DNA of 64,000 nucleotides from Symsagittifera roscoffensis. Its lineage: Eukaryota > Xenacoelomorpha > Acoela > Convolutidae. Each line of letters begins with the position of its first letter. Positions within the stretch are counted from its first letter, which is position 1. Shown piece after piece: positions 44,170 to 54,962 of the stretch. Below the pieces are notes generated by a model, which was given only the letters and a program-made list of their open reading frames with translations, did no database searches and was not told the origin of the DNA. A program made the translations under genes and the position numbers. Location of the stretch: positions 56,433,970 to 56,497,969 of the forward strand of contig NC_087062.1 in the NCBI RefSeq assembly GCF_963678635.1. The letters run 5' to 3'.

Positions 44170-45490
44170 CCCAAGCCTGATCTGGAAACCAGCCTTCTCA
44201 ACGGAAATCACTGTCCAAAGGCTTGACTTTAAGAACCTCGGTGCTCCAGTTTCCGACAACCAAGAGTATGTTCAGCAAATGTTTTCCAGGCGTATCGAGA
44301 ATTGCAAGGAACTCATGGAGTCTGTTCGCTTGCTCGAAGACATCCAGTTGTAGCTTCACCTTTTTCGCAGCTGCGCTGCGCTTCTTAAGATCATCTTCAG
44401 CCTTCGGACCTGCGACCCCAGTTCCGTCTCCTCGCCCCTCTCAGATTTCGACAGTGCTGTTCACAGTGCTTTTGAAGCACTAACCGGTTCCGCTGTTTCC
44501 GAGAGTCAACGTTTGTAGTCTTCGCTGCCAGTTTCGAAGGGAGGCATTGGGCTGCCCATCGCCTCCAAGTTCTGCCATGCCGCGTTTCTAGGCAGTTATG
44601 TCCTCGCTGACCAGATAGATCAAAAACAACTCCTCCCAGCAAGCCCCCCGGCTCTGTGCAAAACTGTGTCTCCGCCCTCCAAGGCCACAATCTAAGTATT
44701 CAGTCTGTCCCGTGTTCTTTCGCCCCTGAAGCTCAAACTAAACTCACCGACATCCTCAATGGCACCAGCTGACAAGAGTGTCTTGCTTTTGCTACCACGG
44801 AACGGGAAAAAGCCAGGTTGTTGTCCTGCTCTCTGGCCAATAGTGGCGACTGGCTTTCGGCTGTCCCTCTGAAGGCCCCCGGTTTCTCCTTGTATGCCGT
44901 TGAGTTCAAAGTCGCCTTGTGTTTCCTCTGTTAAGCGAAAAGTCCTCATGCCCTAAGTGCTGCAAGAGCTTGGATGTCTTCAGCGACCACGTCCTCGCCT
45001 GTTCCTCTGGAAGTGACCGCATCCACTGCCACGACCGTTTACGCGACACTAATTACAACCTTGCCTCTAAACCCATCCGTTCTCCAGTCCTTGAAAAAAC
45101 CCATCTCACAGAATCGCGTTCTCGTCCAGGTGACAATTTCCTACCTCGCTGGTCTTGTGGTCGTCCCGCCGCTCTGAGCGCCACCGTTACAAGTTCCCTG
45201 CAGCCTGCCACCCTCTCTCATGCTGGAACTTCTGCCGCTTACGCACTGGAAGTTTCTGACGACCGAAAGATAGCCAAGCATGCCTCAGCCTGCAATGAGG
45301 TAGGTGTCACTTTCATTCCTCTACCCGCTGAGGCTCTCGGTGGCTCTCGAAGAATCTCTGCCGTGTCGCCTCTATAGCTGCCTTACGCTCCGCCAACCGT
45401 GACCTGCAACTAAACTTTTACAGGAACTGTCCGTCGTTTTGCAAAAAGGTAACGCGACATTACTGCTGGCCAGGTATTGGTGTTAACGGT
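44170..45490 (+). pseudogene. Reverse-transcriptase C-terminal relic (LINE-like), GC-rich
   Basis: Three frames give an ordered set of blocks known from the C-terminal part of a widespread animal RT-like protein: LGAPVSDNQEY, LFRSCAALLKIIFSLRTC, SSLPVSKGGIGLP, TEREKARLLS then DWLSAVPLKAP, the zinc cluster CPKCCKSLDVFSDHVLAC, RPGDNFLPRWSCGRPAALS, GVTFIPLPAEALGG, and LQELSVVLQKGNATLLLAR at the end (45420-45475). In-frame stops at 44351 (TAG), 44516 (TAG, where the family has Gln), 44692 and 44932, and frame shifts near 44700 and 44920. Composition is clearly richer in G and C than the surroundings, which marks it as a foreign insert still not equilibrated. Confidence 0.85.
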
Positions 45491-45925
45491 CCAACTCCTA
45501 ACTGCCCACTCACTATTTTCTCACCTGAATTTTCTTAAATTGAGCAGTTATACTCGGGTTACTGATCTATACAACTTCGGATTCCTGAAACTTGTTTCAA
45601 ATTTATTCTCTATTCAAAAAAAACTTTGTTGCGAAATTAATATTTTATTTTTAAAATCGATACTTCAAATCTGCACGGAAAATTGAGAATTTTTTTTTCA
45701 TTCAAATGGAAATGACTGGATGGGATGATTCCAGGCTTTAAAAATGGTTGGTACTAAACGGATGCATGATAAGTATGGGCTAGGCGGCAACATACTCAGT
45801 ATCTTGTCATACCAATAAGTTCGACTCTTTGAACGCCCAGATATTCCTCTCATTAGCCATCACACAAATCCAAATATGACACAAACACATATTTCATTTT
45901 AAAAAAAGGATTAAAATAATTTATC

Positions 45926-46149
45926 TCACGAATCAAGTCTCGGACGCTCCGATGAGTCCTCCACTATTGGCGAATCAGTTGCCGCAGTGTCGGAGTACAT
46001 GGAGTTAATGGACATGTTGAGACTGGTCGGACCACCCCGAGATTCTGAAGAACCACTGCCCCTCGTCAGATTCGTACACTCATCCTGACCAGTGGGGAAA
46101 GGGATGTGAAACGCAGAGGACCCATTGCGCGATGAAGAGGCATTTTGAG
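45926..46149 (-). CDS. Terminal exon of a two-exon acidic Ser-rich protein
   Basis: Acceptor TGATTCAG, two leading bases, then QNASSSRNGSSAFHIPFPTG, CTNLTRGSGSSESRGGPTSL, MYSDTAATDSPIVEDSSERP and a TGA at 45926. Joining to the ATG exon at 50345-50645 is in phase (1 + 2 bases form an Ala codon), giving 174 residues if nothing lies between. No domain recognised. Ser/Asp/Thr-rich, probably disordered. Confidence 0.65.
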
Positions 46150-46999
46150 CTGAATCAGTATATCATGAACACAGCAAAAAGTAACGACTAACAAGATTTT
46201 AGCGGCACCGAATAACTTAGACCATCTCCTAAGTAAATATTGCCAATGTTATAACAATTTAATAGTTTTATTAAATTGTACAGAGATACCAGTAGCACCT
46301 CATTTCATCTTGTGTAAAGGGTGACTTGACTGACTCTCGACTGTAAATAATTCCTAAAAGCCATAGTCCCAAAATCTTTTCAAAACGACATCTGCCAATT
46401 CCGCAAAAAGTTTTCAACATTTTTCATTGCAGCTAGAATTAGGACAGAAAAGTCAAAATTTTAAATATCACTACAAAGAGAAATCATTGTGACATAATAC
46501 TTGACCCTCTTACCGTATTTTTTGGTCAAAGCTCAATGACTTTGGCGCTAAAAACACATCGGACAAAGGACTTTTCCACTGCATAATCAGAACAAAAACA
46601 AGTGTTGTTATTATTACTGTTATGTGCTACTTGCAATATATCTGAATTGTTGGCATTGAAAACGGGTTATAAAGAAAAACAAAAAAAAACAGTTCATTCT
46701 TTTTTTTTGCAAATTGCGTCTTTTTTTTTGTTCGTCGTGGAATGAGTGGCTCTAAACGAAAATGTAGCAGCTCGACATTAATAGTAATTTAGGTAAATTT
46801 GACAGCAAGTTTCTACACTTTACTCCCAAAAAGGCGCTAAGACATTTCGTCAACTAATTTTTTTTAGAGTGGAAATAAATTTTTACGCCTTACCTTGATT
46901 TAAAGACTATTTTTATAAGACCCTTAAAAATTTATTATATTCCCATTATACGCTCGAAATTTAAAAAAAAAGAAAATTTATATCTCGGGAAATTAAAAG

Positions 47000-49900
47000 C
47001 ATTTGATCCGTCACCTTTGGAGTCAAGATTTATAATCCATGAGAGTACCTCGGCAGCACCTCACTGCACGTTTGGGAATTTCAAACTTTGTGAAATTTTT
47101 GAAAACTTATATCTTAGTTTTCTGAAAGTTTTTGAAAGAATCATAGAAGCAATATCTCAGATACTAAAACGATTTGAGCAGTCGTGTTTGGTGACAAGAT
47201 TTGCAACGTCTGAGAATACCTTCACAGCACCTCACCCTATAGAGTTGTGAATTTCAATTTTTGTCAAATTTTAATATCTGGGTTTTTGAAAGCTTTTTGA
47301 AAAAGTGTAAAAAGAATTTGAGCAGTCGAAATTGGAGGCAAAATTTGCAACGCCTGAAAGTACCCTGACAGCGCCCCACCATTGGGTTGCTAATATCAAA
47401 ATTTGTGGTATTATTAAGAAATAAAAACCTTGACTTTTCTGAATGCCATTATTTTTTGTCGCATTGAGAAAATTTGGATGTGGACGCTTACACAGGGGAG
47501 CTTTGCTCAAACATTTCTCTTTTAATTGAACCCAAAATCTTAGATTTGGCATGGTTGTTTTCAAGACAAGTCAAAAAACTGCAAAAAAAAACGTTCAAAA
47601 AACCAAAGTTAACTTTTTCGAGGATCATAACTTCTTCTGTAAGAAAATTGGGCGTAACCGATTATGCAGATGAGCGTCCCACATCTCGTTCTACTCATTG
47701 AAACCATTATCTCAGATTCATGAGGGTAGTTTTTGAGAACTCATTTTAAAAACGTCATATCTCGGAAGCTAAAAGGATTTAAGAAGACATACTTAGAGGC
47801 ACGATTTGCTACTCTTAAAAGTACCTTGACAGCACTCCATCATAGGGATGCTAATATCAAACTTTGTGAAGTTTTTCCAAATCTAAATTTTTTTGAAAAT
47901 TTTTCAAGATTCATTAAAAGGATTTCAGCAGTCATTTTTGCAGGCAAGATTTGCAACTCCTGAAACTACCCTGACAGCACATCACCATTGGATTGCTCAT
48001 ATTAAAATTTGTGGTGTTTTTGAAATCCAAAAATTTTTTTAAAAAAATTTCAAAAAATCATTAAAAAGTCATATCGGAAGCCAAAAGGATTTGAGCAATG
48101 ATTTTTCGACGCAAGATTTGCAACGCTTGAAAGCACCTCAGATATACAAGACTTGACAAAAGTTAAAACTCTTAACTCTATACAAAAGTTGAAACTCTTA
48201 CCTCTATACTCTGACGTGCTTACAGGCGTTGCAATTCTTACCTCCAAATATCATTGCATTTTTGTCAAGTTTTGTGTATCTAAACTCTGAAAATTTTTGA
48301 AAAAATATTTAAAAAAACGTCAAATCTCGGAAACTAAAAGAGTTTGAGCAGTCATATTTTGGGAAAAGTTTAGCAACCCCTGAGAAAGCCCTGACACACC
48401 CAACTACAAGGCTGAAAAATTCGAATTTTATGATTTTTTCAAACTAAAATATATGACAATTTTCTAAAAAATCACAAAAACTCTTGCACATCGTTACCTT
48501 AATAGATTTGGGTATTCAAATTGAAGGCCGAATTAGCAAAACCTGAGGTGCCCTGAGAGAATCTCACTTTTGGTTTAGAAGTTTCAAGCTTTGTGAAACA
48601 AACACAAGCTGGAAAATCGAAAAATTTCTTAAGCATTGCAATAAACTATACAACTTAGAAGTGCAAAATTTTTTTAGTTGAATATGCAGAAAACAAGAGG
48701 CCCAGCTAAAGCTGGAGGTTCCAGTTTCTTAATTTTTATTTTTTTGTACTGATGCGGGATGAGACAAGTAATTTTAGAAACTTTAAAATTGGGCTTGTTG
48801 CTCTATTAAAACATGAGTGAAAATTTTAGACATTTTGGATTTTTCCAGACATTTGTTTTGTAACAAATGTAAGGTGTAGCATCTGAAAATTCCCCTAACC
48901 TGTTGCCTGGATTAAACCCTCAATATCAGATTGAGTTATTTTTGAGACGTCAAAAATTTCAAAAAACTGACAAGAAATAAAAGCAATGTTTTTTCTGAAT
49001 GCCATAAATTTCAGTTTGAGAAAAATTGGACGTGAACGCTTACACAGAGAAGCTTTGCTCAAATTTTTCGGTTTTATTTGAATCCTAAATCTCAAATTTG
49101 GCGCGATGGTTTTCAAGACAAGTCAAAAAACTGCAAAAAAAAACTATCAAAAAACTAAAGATAATTTTTCCGAGGATCATAAGTTTTTCTGCAAAAAAAT
49201 AGGGCGTAACCGATTATGCAGAGGAGCTTCCCACAACTCGTTCTACCCATTAGAACCAAACTCTCAAATTCATAACTTTGCGTGTAACCGAATTTAGGTG
49301 TTTGAGCTTATGCAGAGAAGCTTGTAACAACCCGTTCTACTTATTCAAACCAATATCTCAGATTTGGATGGGTAGTTTTTAAGAAAAGTCAAAAATGATT
49401 GAAAAAACGATCGAAAACTCACAATTACGACTTTTTCGAAGGTCATAACTTTTCTCCTTAAAAATCTGAGCCGGTAAAGCAGGGGAACTTTCCAAATCCG
49501 AAATCAAAAACTCAGAATTGAAAAGGTAGTTCTCGAGAAGCGTCAAAAAAATCCAAAACGGTCAAAAAAATTAAGTTTCAACTTTTCCGTCTGCCATCTG
49601 TTTTGAGTAAAAAAATTGGGCGCAGCAACTTATGCAGGAGGCAGGGGAATTTTCCAAAGTTTTTGAATTGGGACTGAACTTATAACCTCAGATTTGTGAA
49701 AACAGTTTTCGAGAAAAGTCAGTTTTCAAAAAAATCAAAACTTTGAGTTTTCCGATGGCGTTGACTTTTTGTGTTCAAAATTTCTGCGTAATCGTTGATG
49801 CAGGGGGGCTTTCCTGAATCCGTTTTACCCATTGAAAACAAAAAACTCAGATTCTATAGCGAAGGTTTTGAGAAAACTCAAAAGGTCAAACTTAAAAAAA

Positions 49901-50252
49901 ACTACACGAAACAAGGTCAGCACTTTATGCCTGAAATTTTTTGAAAATTTTTTCGAATTCGTTTTAGCTCCACTAATTTCATCTTCGAACGCCCCTAAAA
50001 ATCGCCCCTAAAATCAAGTGGTATTAATCAATTTGTGCGTAATCGTTGATGCAGGGGGCTTTCCTGAATCCGTTTTACCCATTGAAAACAAAAAACTCAG
50101 ATTCTATAGCGAAAGTTTTGAGAAAACTCAAAAGGTCAAACTTAAAAAAAAAACTACACGAAACAAGGTCAGCACTTTATGCCTGAAATTTTTTGAAAAT
50201 TTATTCGAATTCGTTTTAGCTCCACTAATTTCATCTTCGAACGCCCCTAAAA
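47000..50252. repeat. Degenerate satellite filling the intron
   Basis: Units of about 140-250 bases with recurring words: GCAACGCCTGAAAGTACCCT (variants at 47205, 47347, 47806, 47952, 48119, 48372, 48536), GATTTGAGCAGTC, and in the right half CCATTGAAA.CAAAAACTCA with GCGTAA.CGTTGATGCAGGGG. The last two units (49783-50002 and 50034-50252, spacing 251) are nearly identical, so they are a recent tandem duplication. Fragments of the family also occur at 43405-43470 and 55560-55690. The short open frames across the array are chance. Confidence 0.8.
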
Positions 50253-50344
50253 ACCTATAAAAACATCATTTCGCATGCGTTTTCGAAATTTAAGACTTCA
50301 CCGTAAGCTACCGGCTATAGTACAGACTAGTGTTAAATACCTAC

Positions 50345-50645
50345 CTTCATTGAAATCATTGAAATCAAAATGTGTATCCGAGTCCCCTTGCAGTGTCACA
50401 GCCGAGTCGCGATTGTCTTCATTTTGATCGACTGATTGTGTCGTCCCGATTTGATCCGAGCCTCCAAAAGTAACAGGCACTGAAGTACAGGCCGATAGTC
50501 GTATGTATAATTCGCCGTTGACTTCTTTGCAATTAACATCCTCGGAGAAGTCCGAAAACCCGACAAAAATTTGAGGGGGTTTGTGCTCAACTGGTTCGAA
50601 TACATCTGTGCTCTGATCCTCCCAGTTCTGATTTCGGTTCGCCAT
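50345..50645 (-). CDS. First exon (ATG) of the two-exon acidic Ser-rich protein
   Basis: MANRNQNWEDQSTDVFEPVE starts the frame; then PPQIFVGFSDFSEDVNCKEV, LYIRLSACTSVPVTFGGS, and an acidic end FDFNDFNE before the donor AAG|GTAGGT. 100 codons plus one base. The upstream codons contain no better Met. Paired with 45926-46149 by reading phase across a 4.2-kb intron. Acidic throughout; no known domain. It could be a regulatory or adaptor protein. Confidence 0.65.
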
Positions 50646-52514
50646 AATTGACAATGAAACGGCAAGATTTACAGTGTAATTGACGCCTCTTTACAAAGTT
50701 TATTACGTTTCAAACTTAACATATTAATCATTCTTTGAATTAACAATGTGATTTAATAAATTGAAAGTTGTGCTCTGAATGATACAACGGTACACAGACT
50801 TCGATAAATACTGCCGAGAGATTCTTGATAGTTGGTGTTGCGTGTTCAATTCTCTATAACTATGATGGTCCAAAGAGCCTGCCAAATAAAGACAAGTACA
50901 TGCGATCCTTAGATCAACAAATAAGATTAGCTTCCTATTAATCAAGTGGTCGTGTAGGACTTTTTCGATTGAACTTTTTTATCAACGGGATTTCATAGGT
51001 TTATTATTAATTTGAAAGGAATCAAAAATAAAGGCAAACTAACAAAACTCCATAAGTGAAGAGTTTAGGAGTTAAAATCAGAAACTTCAAGAAAAAGTTG
51101 CAACGAAATTAAGAAAACCATAAAACCCTTAAAATTTAAAAAATTAGCTAAAACATTTTGAAGCCGTATATAGAAGCTCTTTGTGTGCACCAAAAATGGA
51201 TTTTTAGAAAGCGTCCAACGCTTAATCAAACCTCTACGTCCAATGTACTTGCATTATAGCCATTACTAAGATGGTTCAAAATTTAACGTTTGAGCAACCA
51301 CCGATTCGACGTTTGAATATGACTGTTTGCTCATGTATTATTCGGTTCATAGTAAGGCGGATTGATCTTTATGTAATTTGACTGCATATTCATGGTGTTT
51401 AAACCAAACACTCAGGTTTCACAGAGTTGTGCCAATGTAAATACGATTGACGACGCTTGTGATGACATAACAAAAACAATACTTGCCCATTTTCTTGAAC
51501 TGATTTTAAGAAAAGAGGCAAGTGAATTGTTTTTGTAGACATAAAACTGCTCGCATTTCTAATACCACTTTTATCCGTCAGATCAAATTAGGACTATTTT
51601 TTATTTTACTTTTAAGTTGAATAAGAAAAAAAATTATGAAAACCAGAACAAGGCCTAAGTCTTCTCAAATCATATAAAATAATAATTTATTAATACTAAT
51701 TTTTTTGGTTAGAGTATCTCAAACCAGAATAAGAGCGGCCTATGGGGCAAAGAGACATAAGTTGAAAACTTACTAGCAATTTCACCCTAAATATCGAAAA
51801 ATGCCTCACCAGTTCGACAATTGTCTGGTCACACATTTTGAAACCTGATCTTTACTTGCTTTGTTGAGCCAGGATTGAAGTTTAAGATCAGTAAGCAAAA
51901 CAAGCAGCTTAAAACAAAACTACTGACACAATTCTGGAAAAAATCGAAGAAATTTATGGTAAAACGCCATTAGATGCAATTAAATATCTGAAACACCACC
52001 ATGCACCTTCCTATTTGGATCCGTTTCTTGCTGTTCATCTCAACCAAGCAATCGAATCATCAGAGTTCAACTAAATTAATGGAAGCTCTCGTCAAACGAC
52101 ACATCAAGAAAACGAGCGATAAATTTGATACTCTACGAACTTCTGATGGGGTCAATTTTAACGGTAAAACGAGCTTTACTAGTTTTTTTGATTTTGTATG
52201 ACCATTTTAAAAAGTTGACTTCGTTGACTGATAAGAAACTCTAAAAAATCAGAGACAAAGTTTCAATCATTCTACCAACCTCTCACTCTAACCAACTGCG
52301 CGAGAGTGCCTTAGCTAGCTTGATCTTGTTGCTCACTGAAATTGATGAAAGTTGAGAGATGAAGATTGCTTTTTATCTCGGTTTTCTGTGGCAGTTTCGG
52401 CTCAATCTATGCGGGAACACAAAAACTGCGCAATTAAATTAAACTAGCGAGTGACGCACCTCCGGTGCTGCAAAGAGATGAATGAACGTGAAGTTTGCTG
52501 ATATAAGAAACATG
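50646..52514. other. No gene recognised
   Basis: Upstream of the ATG exon at 50645, so the promoter of that gene may lie here, but no TATA or other element can be claimed. AT-rich, no frame with splice signals. Confidence 0.4.
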
Positions 52515-52655
52515 AATTTGTCTCAGGTTAATTCTCGCAAAAAGCGGTAAAATCAATTATTAATGCCTTGATTTGTTGCGAACTAATTATTAATAGAATT
52601 GACTTCTAAATGAACTTAGGACAATTCATGATTATGCGTCAACCACCTTGAATTT
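52515..52655. repeat. ~140-bp direct repeat, copy 1
   Basis: GAATTTGTCTCAGGTTAATT, CGGTAAAATCAATTA and TTATGCGTCAACCACCTTGA recur at 54783-54922 in the same order and orientation. It overlaps the 3' splice-donor end of the eIF4G-like exon. Confidence 0.85.
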
Positions 52656-53686
52656 CTGGCGCCCAACTTTTTTTTCGAAATCATCCCCCCTCGAGGGTCC
52701 GTATTGGTCGAGGCAATGGCTTTGACGTCTACTTCCTTGTTATCTGCGTCCTTGATCACAATCTTGGATCTAGGCTTGGGGGCAGGCGGAGCTGCTGCTG
52801 TCAAACTGGGAGAGGATGCTGGAGAAGGATTGGTTGCGTTGTTATCCGACTGGGCAACTGAAGTACTAGGCAATGACGCGTCCGAGTGGTGGACTGAAGT
52901 TGTCGATGCGCCACTTGCCGATGCTGTGACGCCGGCCGTCACGCTTATGTTGCCCGATGTTATGGAACTGTTGTATGAGTGGTGCTGATGAGTGTTGATA
53001 TTTTCTTGCAGCTGTGCTGCCATGTTGGCCGATCTAGTTACCATTCCGTTGCTCTGTTGGTGTTGATAGACATGCGACATTGCGTTGGCCGCTGGTCCGT
53101 TTGGATTCGATTGCTGTTGGAACTGTCCGTACATGCCAGGGTGCATTCCACCGCTTTCCAGGTGTCCGTTGGCAGCTGCGGCGGCCATGTGTTGCTGGTA
53201 ATGGGCTACCATTTTCTCCGGTAGCTGAGGTCTGTTAATGTGTCCATGCATGTTCACAGCCTGCTGCTGTTGCATAAAATGCATGTGATGGGCATTCAAA
53301 TTCCCTTAATGCAGCATTATCAAGCCGCACAAGGCATTTAACCGTGAATTTGCAGCCGCATGATGCATTGCTGGCAGTGCCTGGGCGTCGTAGGGTGCCC
53401 GATACATGCCCTGATCGTGAGCATGTGCCATTTGTTGCGCTTGTTGAGCCTGCTGGGCTAGTATGACCAGGTGGTGTGGAGTCATGGCCGCATGAGCCTG
53501 GTTGGTCGAGTAGACCACGTTGGGCGTGAACTGCGGATTCTGGTGATGCTGCATGAAGTGCTGCTGTTGATCTCTGTGGGCATTCGCTTGGGAAAACATT
53601 GCAAACTGCTGGTTTGGGTGAGACCCCTGCTGCAAGGAATAGACTCCTTTAGTTGCGTGCGCGTTGGCCGCAGTGTTGTCGGACAT
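52647..53686 (-). CDS. Exon of an eIF4G-like, Gln/His-rich protein, with one in-frame TAA
   Basis: The frame begins MSDNTAANAHATKGVYSLQQ (it is open a further 42 codons upstream, back to a TGA, including SEDIAKKHSPLTYIILNNKQ) and is rich in Gln, His, Ala and Met. A TAA at 53306-53308 follows CGLIMLH; the same frame then continues NLNAHHMHFMQQQQAVNMHG to an Ala/Pro/Ser tract and PAPKPRSKIVIKDADNKEVD. This resembles the N-terminal part of metazoan eIF4G, with a PABP-binding-type patch (QNPQFTPNVV) and the (R)KxIxIxD block that precedes the eIF4E-binding region. A probable donor AAG|GTGGTT lies at 52646. eIF4G is the scaffold of cap-dependent translation initiation. The identification rests on two short motifs, so other Q-rich proteins remain possible. 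Confidence 0.42.
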
Positions 53687-54299
53687 CTGATTGGGTTGAG
53701 ACTGTCGCTGCTGCTGCTTGTTGTTGAGTATGATATACGTCAGCGGGGAATGCTTTTTGGCAATGTCCTCGCTGCCAACGTTAACGTCTCGGTCGGGTAT
53801 CGGGTAAGGAAGTCAAGGTCGGTGTTGATGGTTCCAATTAACTCCTGTCTAGTAGCTGCGTGCCAGGGCAGTCTAGCCAGTGTTCAACAGTTTCAGTAAT
53901 CAGCTGCTGCTTAAGTTGTTATTAGTTGTTGAAAGCCTGGTGTTGTTTTGGTGGTGGGGGGGAAGAAAAGTTCCCCGATTCGTTGTTTCTGGGTAAAGAA
54001 GCTTGCTGCTGATTCAAAAACGGCTGAAGGTGTTCTCTCGGATGATTTTCAAGATGCATCGTTTAGTAAGAGTCGGCGGGTAAGTTTATCACAAAAATTA
54101 AGCGTCTGCACTCCGAACAGTCCTCTCTACAGCAGCAAAGGTTTGCGACCCACTGGGTATCCTAGCGCCGTTTGTCATAAAACTTTAAACTTTTTTGCAA
54201 AACCTGCGGAACTCGGGTACCCCCTGGGACGAAACTGTGCCCAGTGATTTCGTTCCAATAATTAACAAATGGGTCGACCAATGCAATTAAGTCCCCCCT

Positions 54300-54630
54300 G
54301 TGAGGCTGCCGCGCTTGCTTGGACCACAGCTGTCACCTAGTGATATACAGCTTTATGTTTTCTGCGACGCGTCGCAATGGCTGCGTGTATCTACATCCGA
54401 ACTGCAGGTAACTCTGGTAAACACACTATTGTTTTGATTGGCAGAACAAAAATAGCACCACTAACCAAGAGAGTATTCCGAAACTGGAAATAAAAGCCGC
54501 CCTTATGGGCGCACGGCTCTGCAAGTTTGCTACTGATGAATTGCGAATGGAGCCCCACTCCACTCACTTTTGGACAGATACTAATTTTTCCTGGATGGCA
54601 TCGCGCGATCGTGTTAACTGAAGACACAGC
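54300..54630 (+). pseudogene. BEL/Pao RNase H relic
   Basis: LPRLLGPQLSPSDIQLYVFC runs into DASQ (first RNase H Asp), then in a second frame HTIVLIGRTKIAPLTK and in a third ESIPKLEIKAALMGARLCKF and FWTDTNFSWMASRD. This is the Pao order: R.L..P.....LH.FCDAS, K.rvAPl, IPrLEL.Aa.lgarl, fWTDS. Two frame shifts and flanking stops; dead fragment. Confidence 0.82.
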
Positions 54631-54782
54631 CTTAGGTAATTTAACGAGACCAGCGGTGAAACTTGCCCTCGTATCTCCAAAAAAGGAGATTTAAGATCAA
54701 GTTAATTTGTTTTACAACAAAAAAACTGGGCTCAAGGCCTTCCCCTTCGTTTCTAAATAAGACCTCCCTCCCCCTTAGAGAC

Positions 54783-54922
54783 ATGAAATTGTCTCACGTT
54801 AATTCTCGCAAAACGCGGTAAAATCAGTTAATGCCATGATTTGGTGCAAACTAATTATTTATAGATTTGACTTCTAAATGAACTAAGGACAATTCAAGAT
54901 TATGCGTCAACCACCTTGAACA
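54783..54922. repeat. ~140-bp direct repeat, copy 2
   Basis: Second copy of 52515-52655, about 2.27 kb away in the same orientation, ending just past the end of the first copy's exon part. The block AGATGAATGAACGTGAGGTTTGCTGATAT-type sequence that lies left of copy 1 lies right of copy 2 (54931-54962), so the order is permuted. Confidence 0.8.
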
Positions 54923-54962
54923 ACTTGAATAAGATGAATGAACGTGAGGTTTGCTGATATAT

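Noticed and set aside
44397..44949. Minus-strand frames of 85-97 codons at 44.4-44.9 kb
   Set aside because: Shadows of the GC-rich RT relic on the plus strand.
47017..49297. Several 60-97-codon frames within the satellite
   Set aside because: They follow the repeat units, change frame from unit to unit and have no shared protein pattern.
52704..53899. Plus-strand frames over 52.7-53.9 kb
   Set aside because: Antisense shadows of the Gln/His/Ala-rich minus-strand exon; composition (Val/Leu/His-rich) is the usual mirror of CAG/CAT-rich codons.
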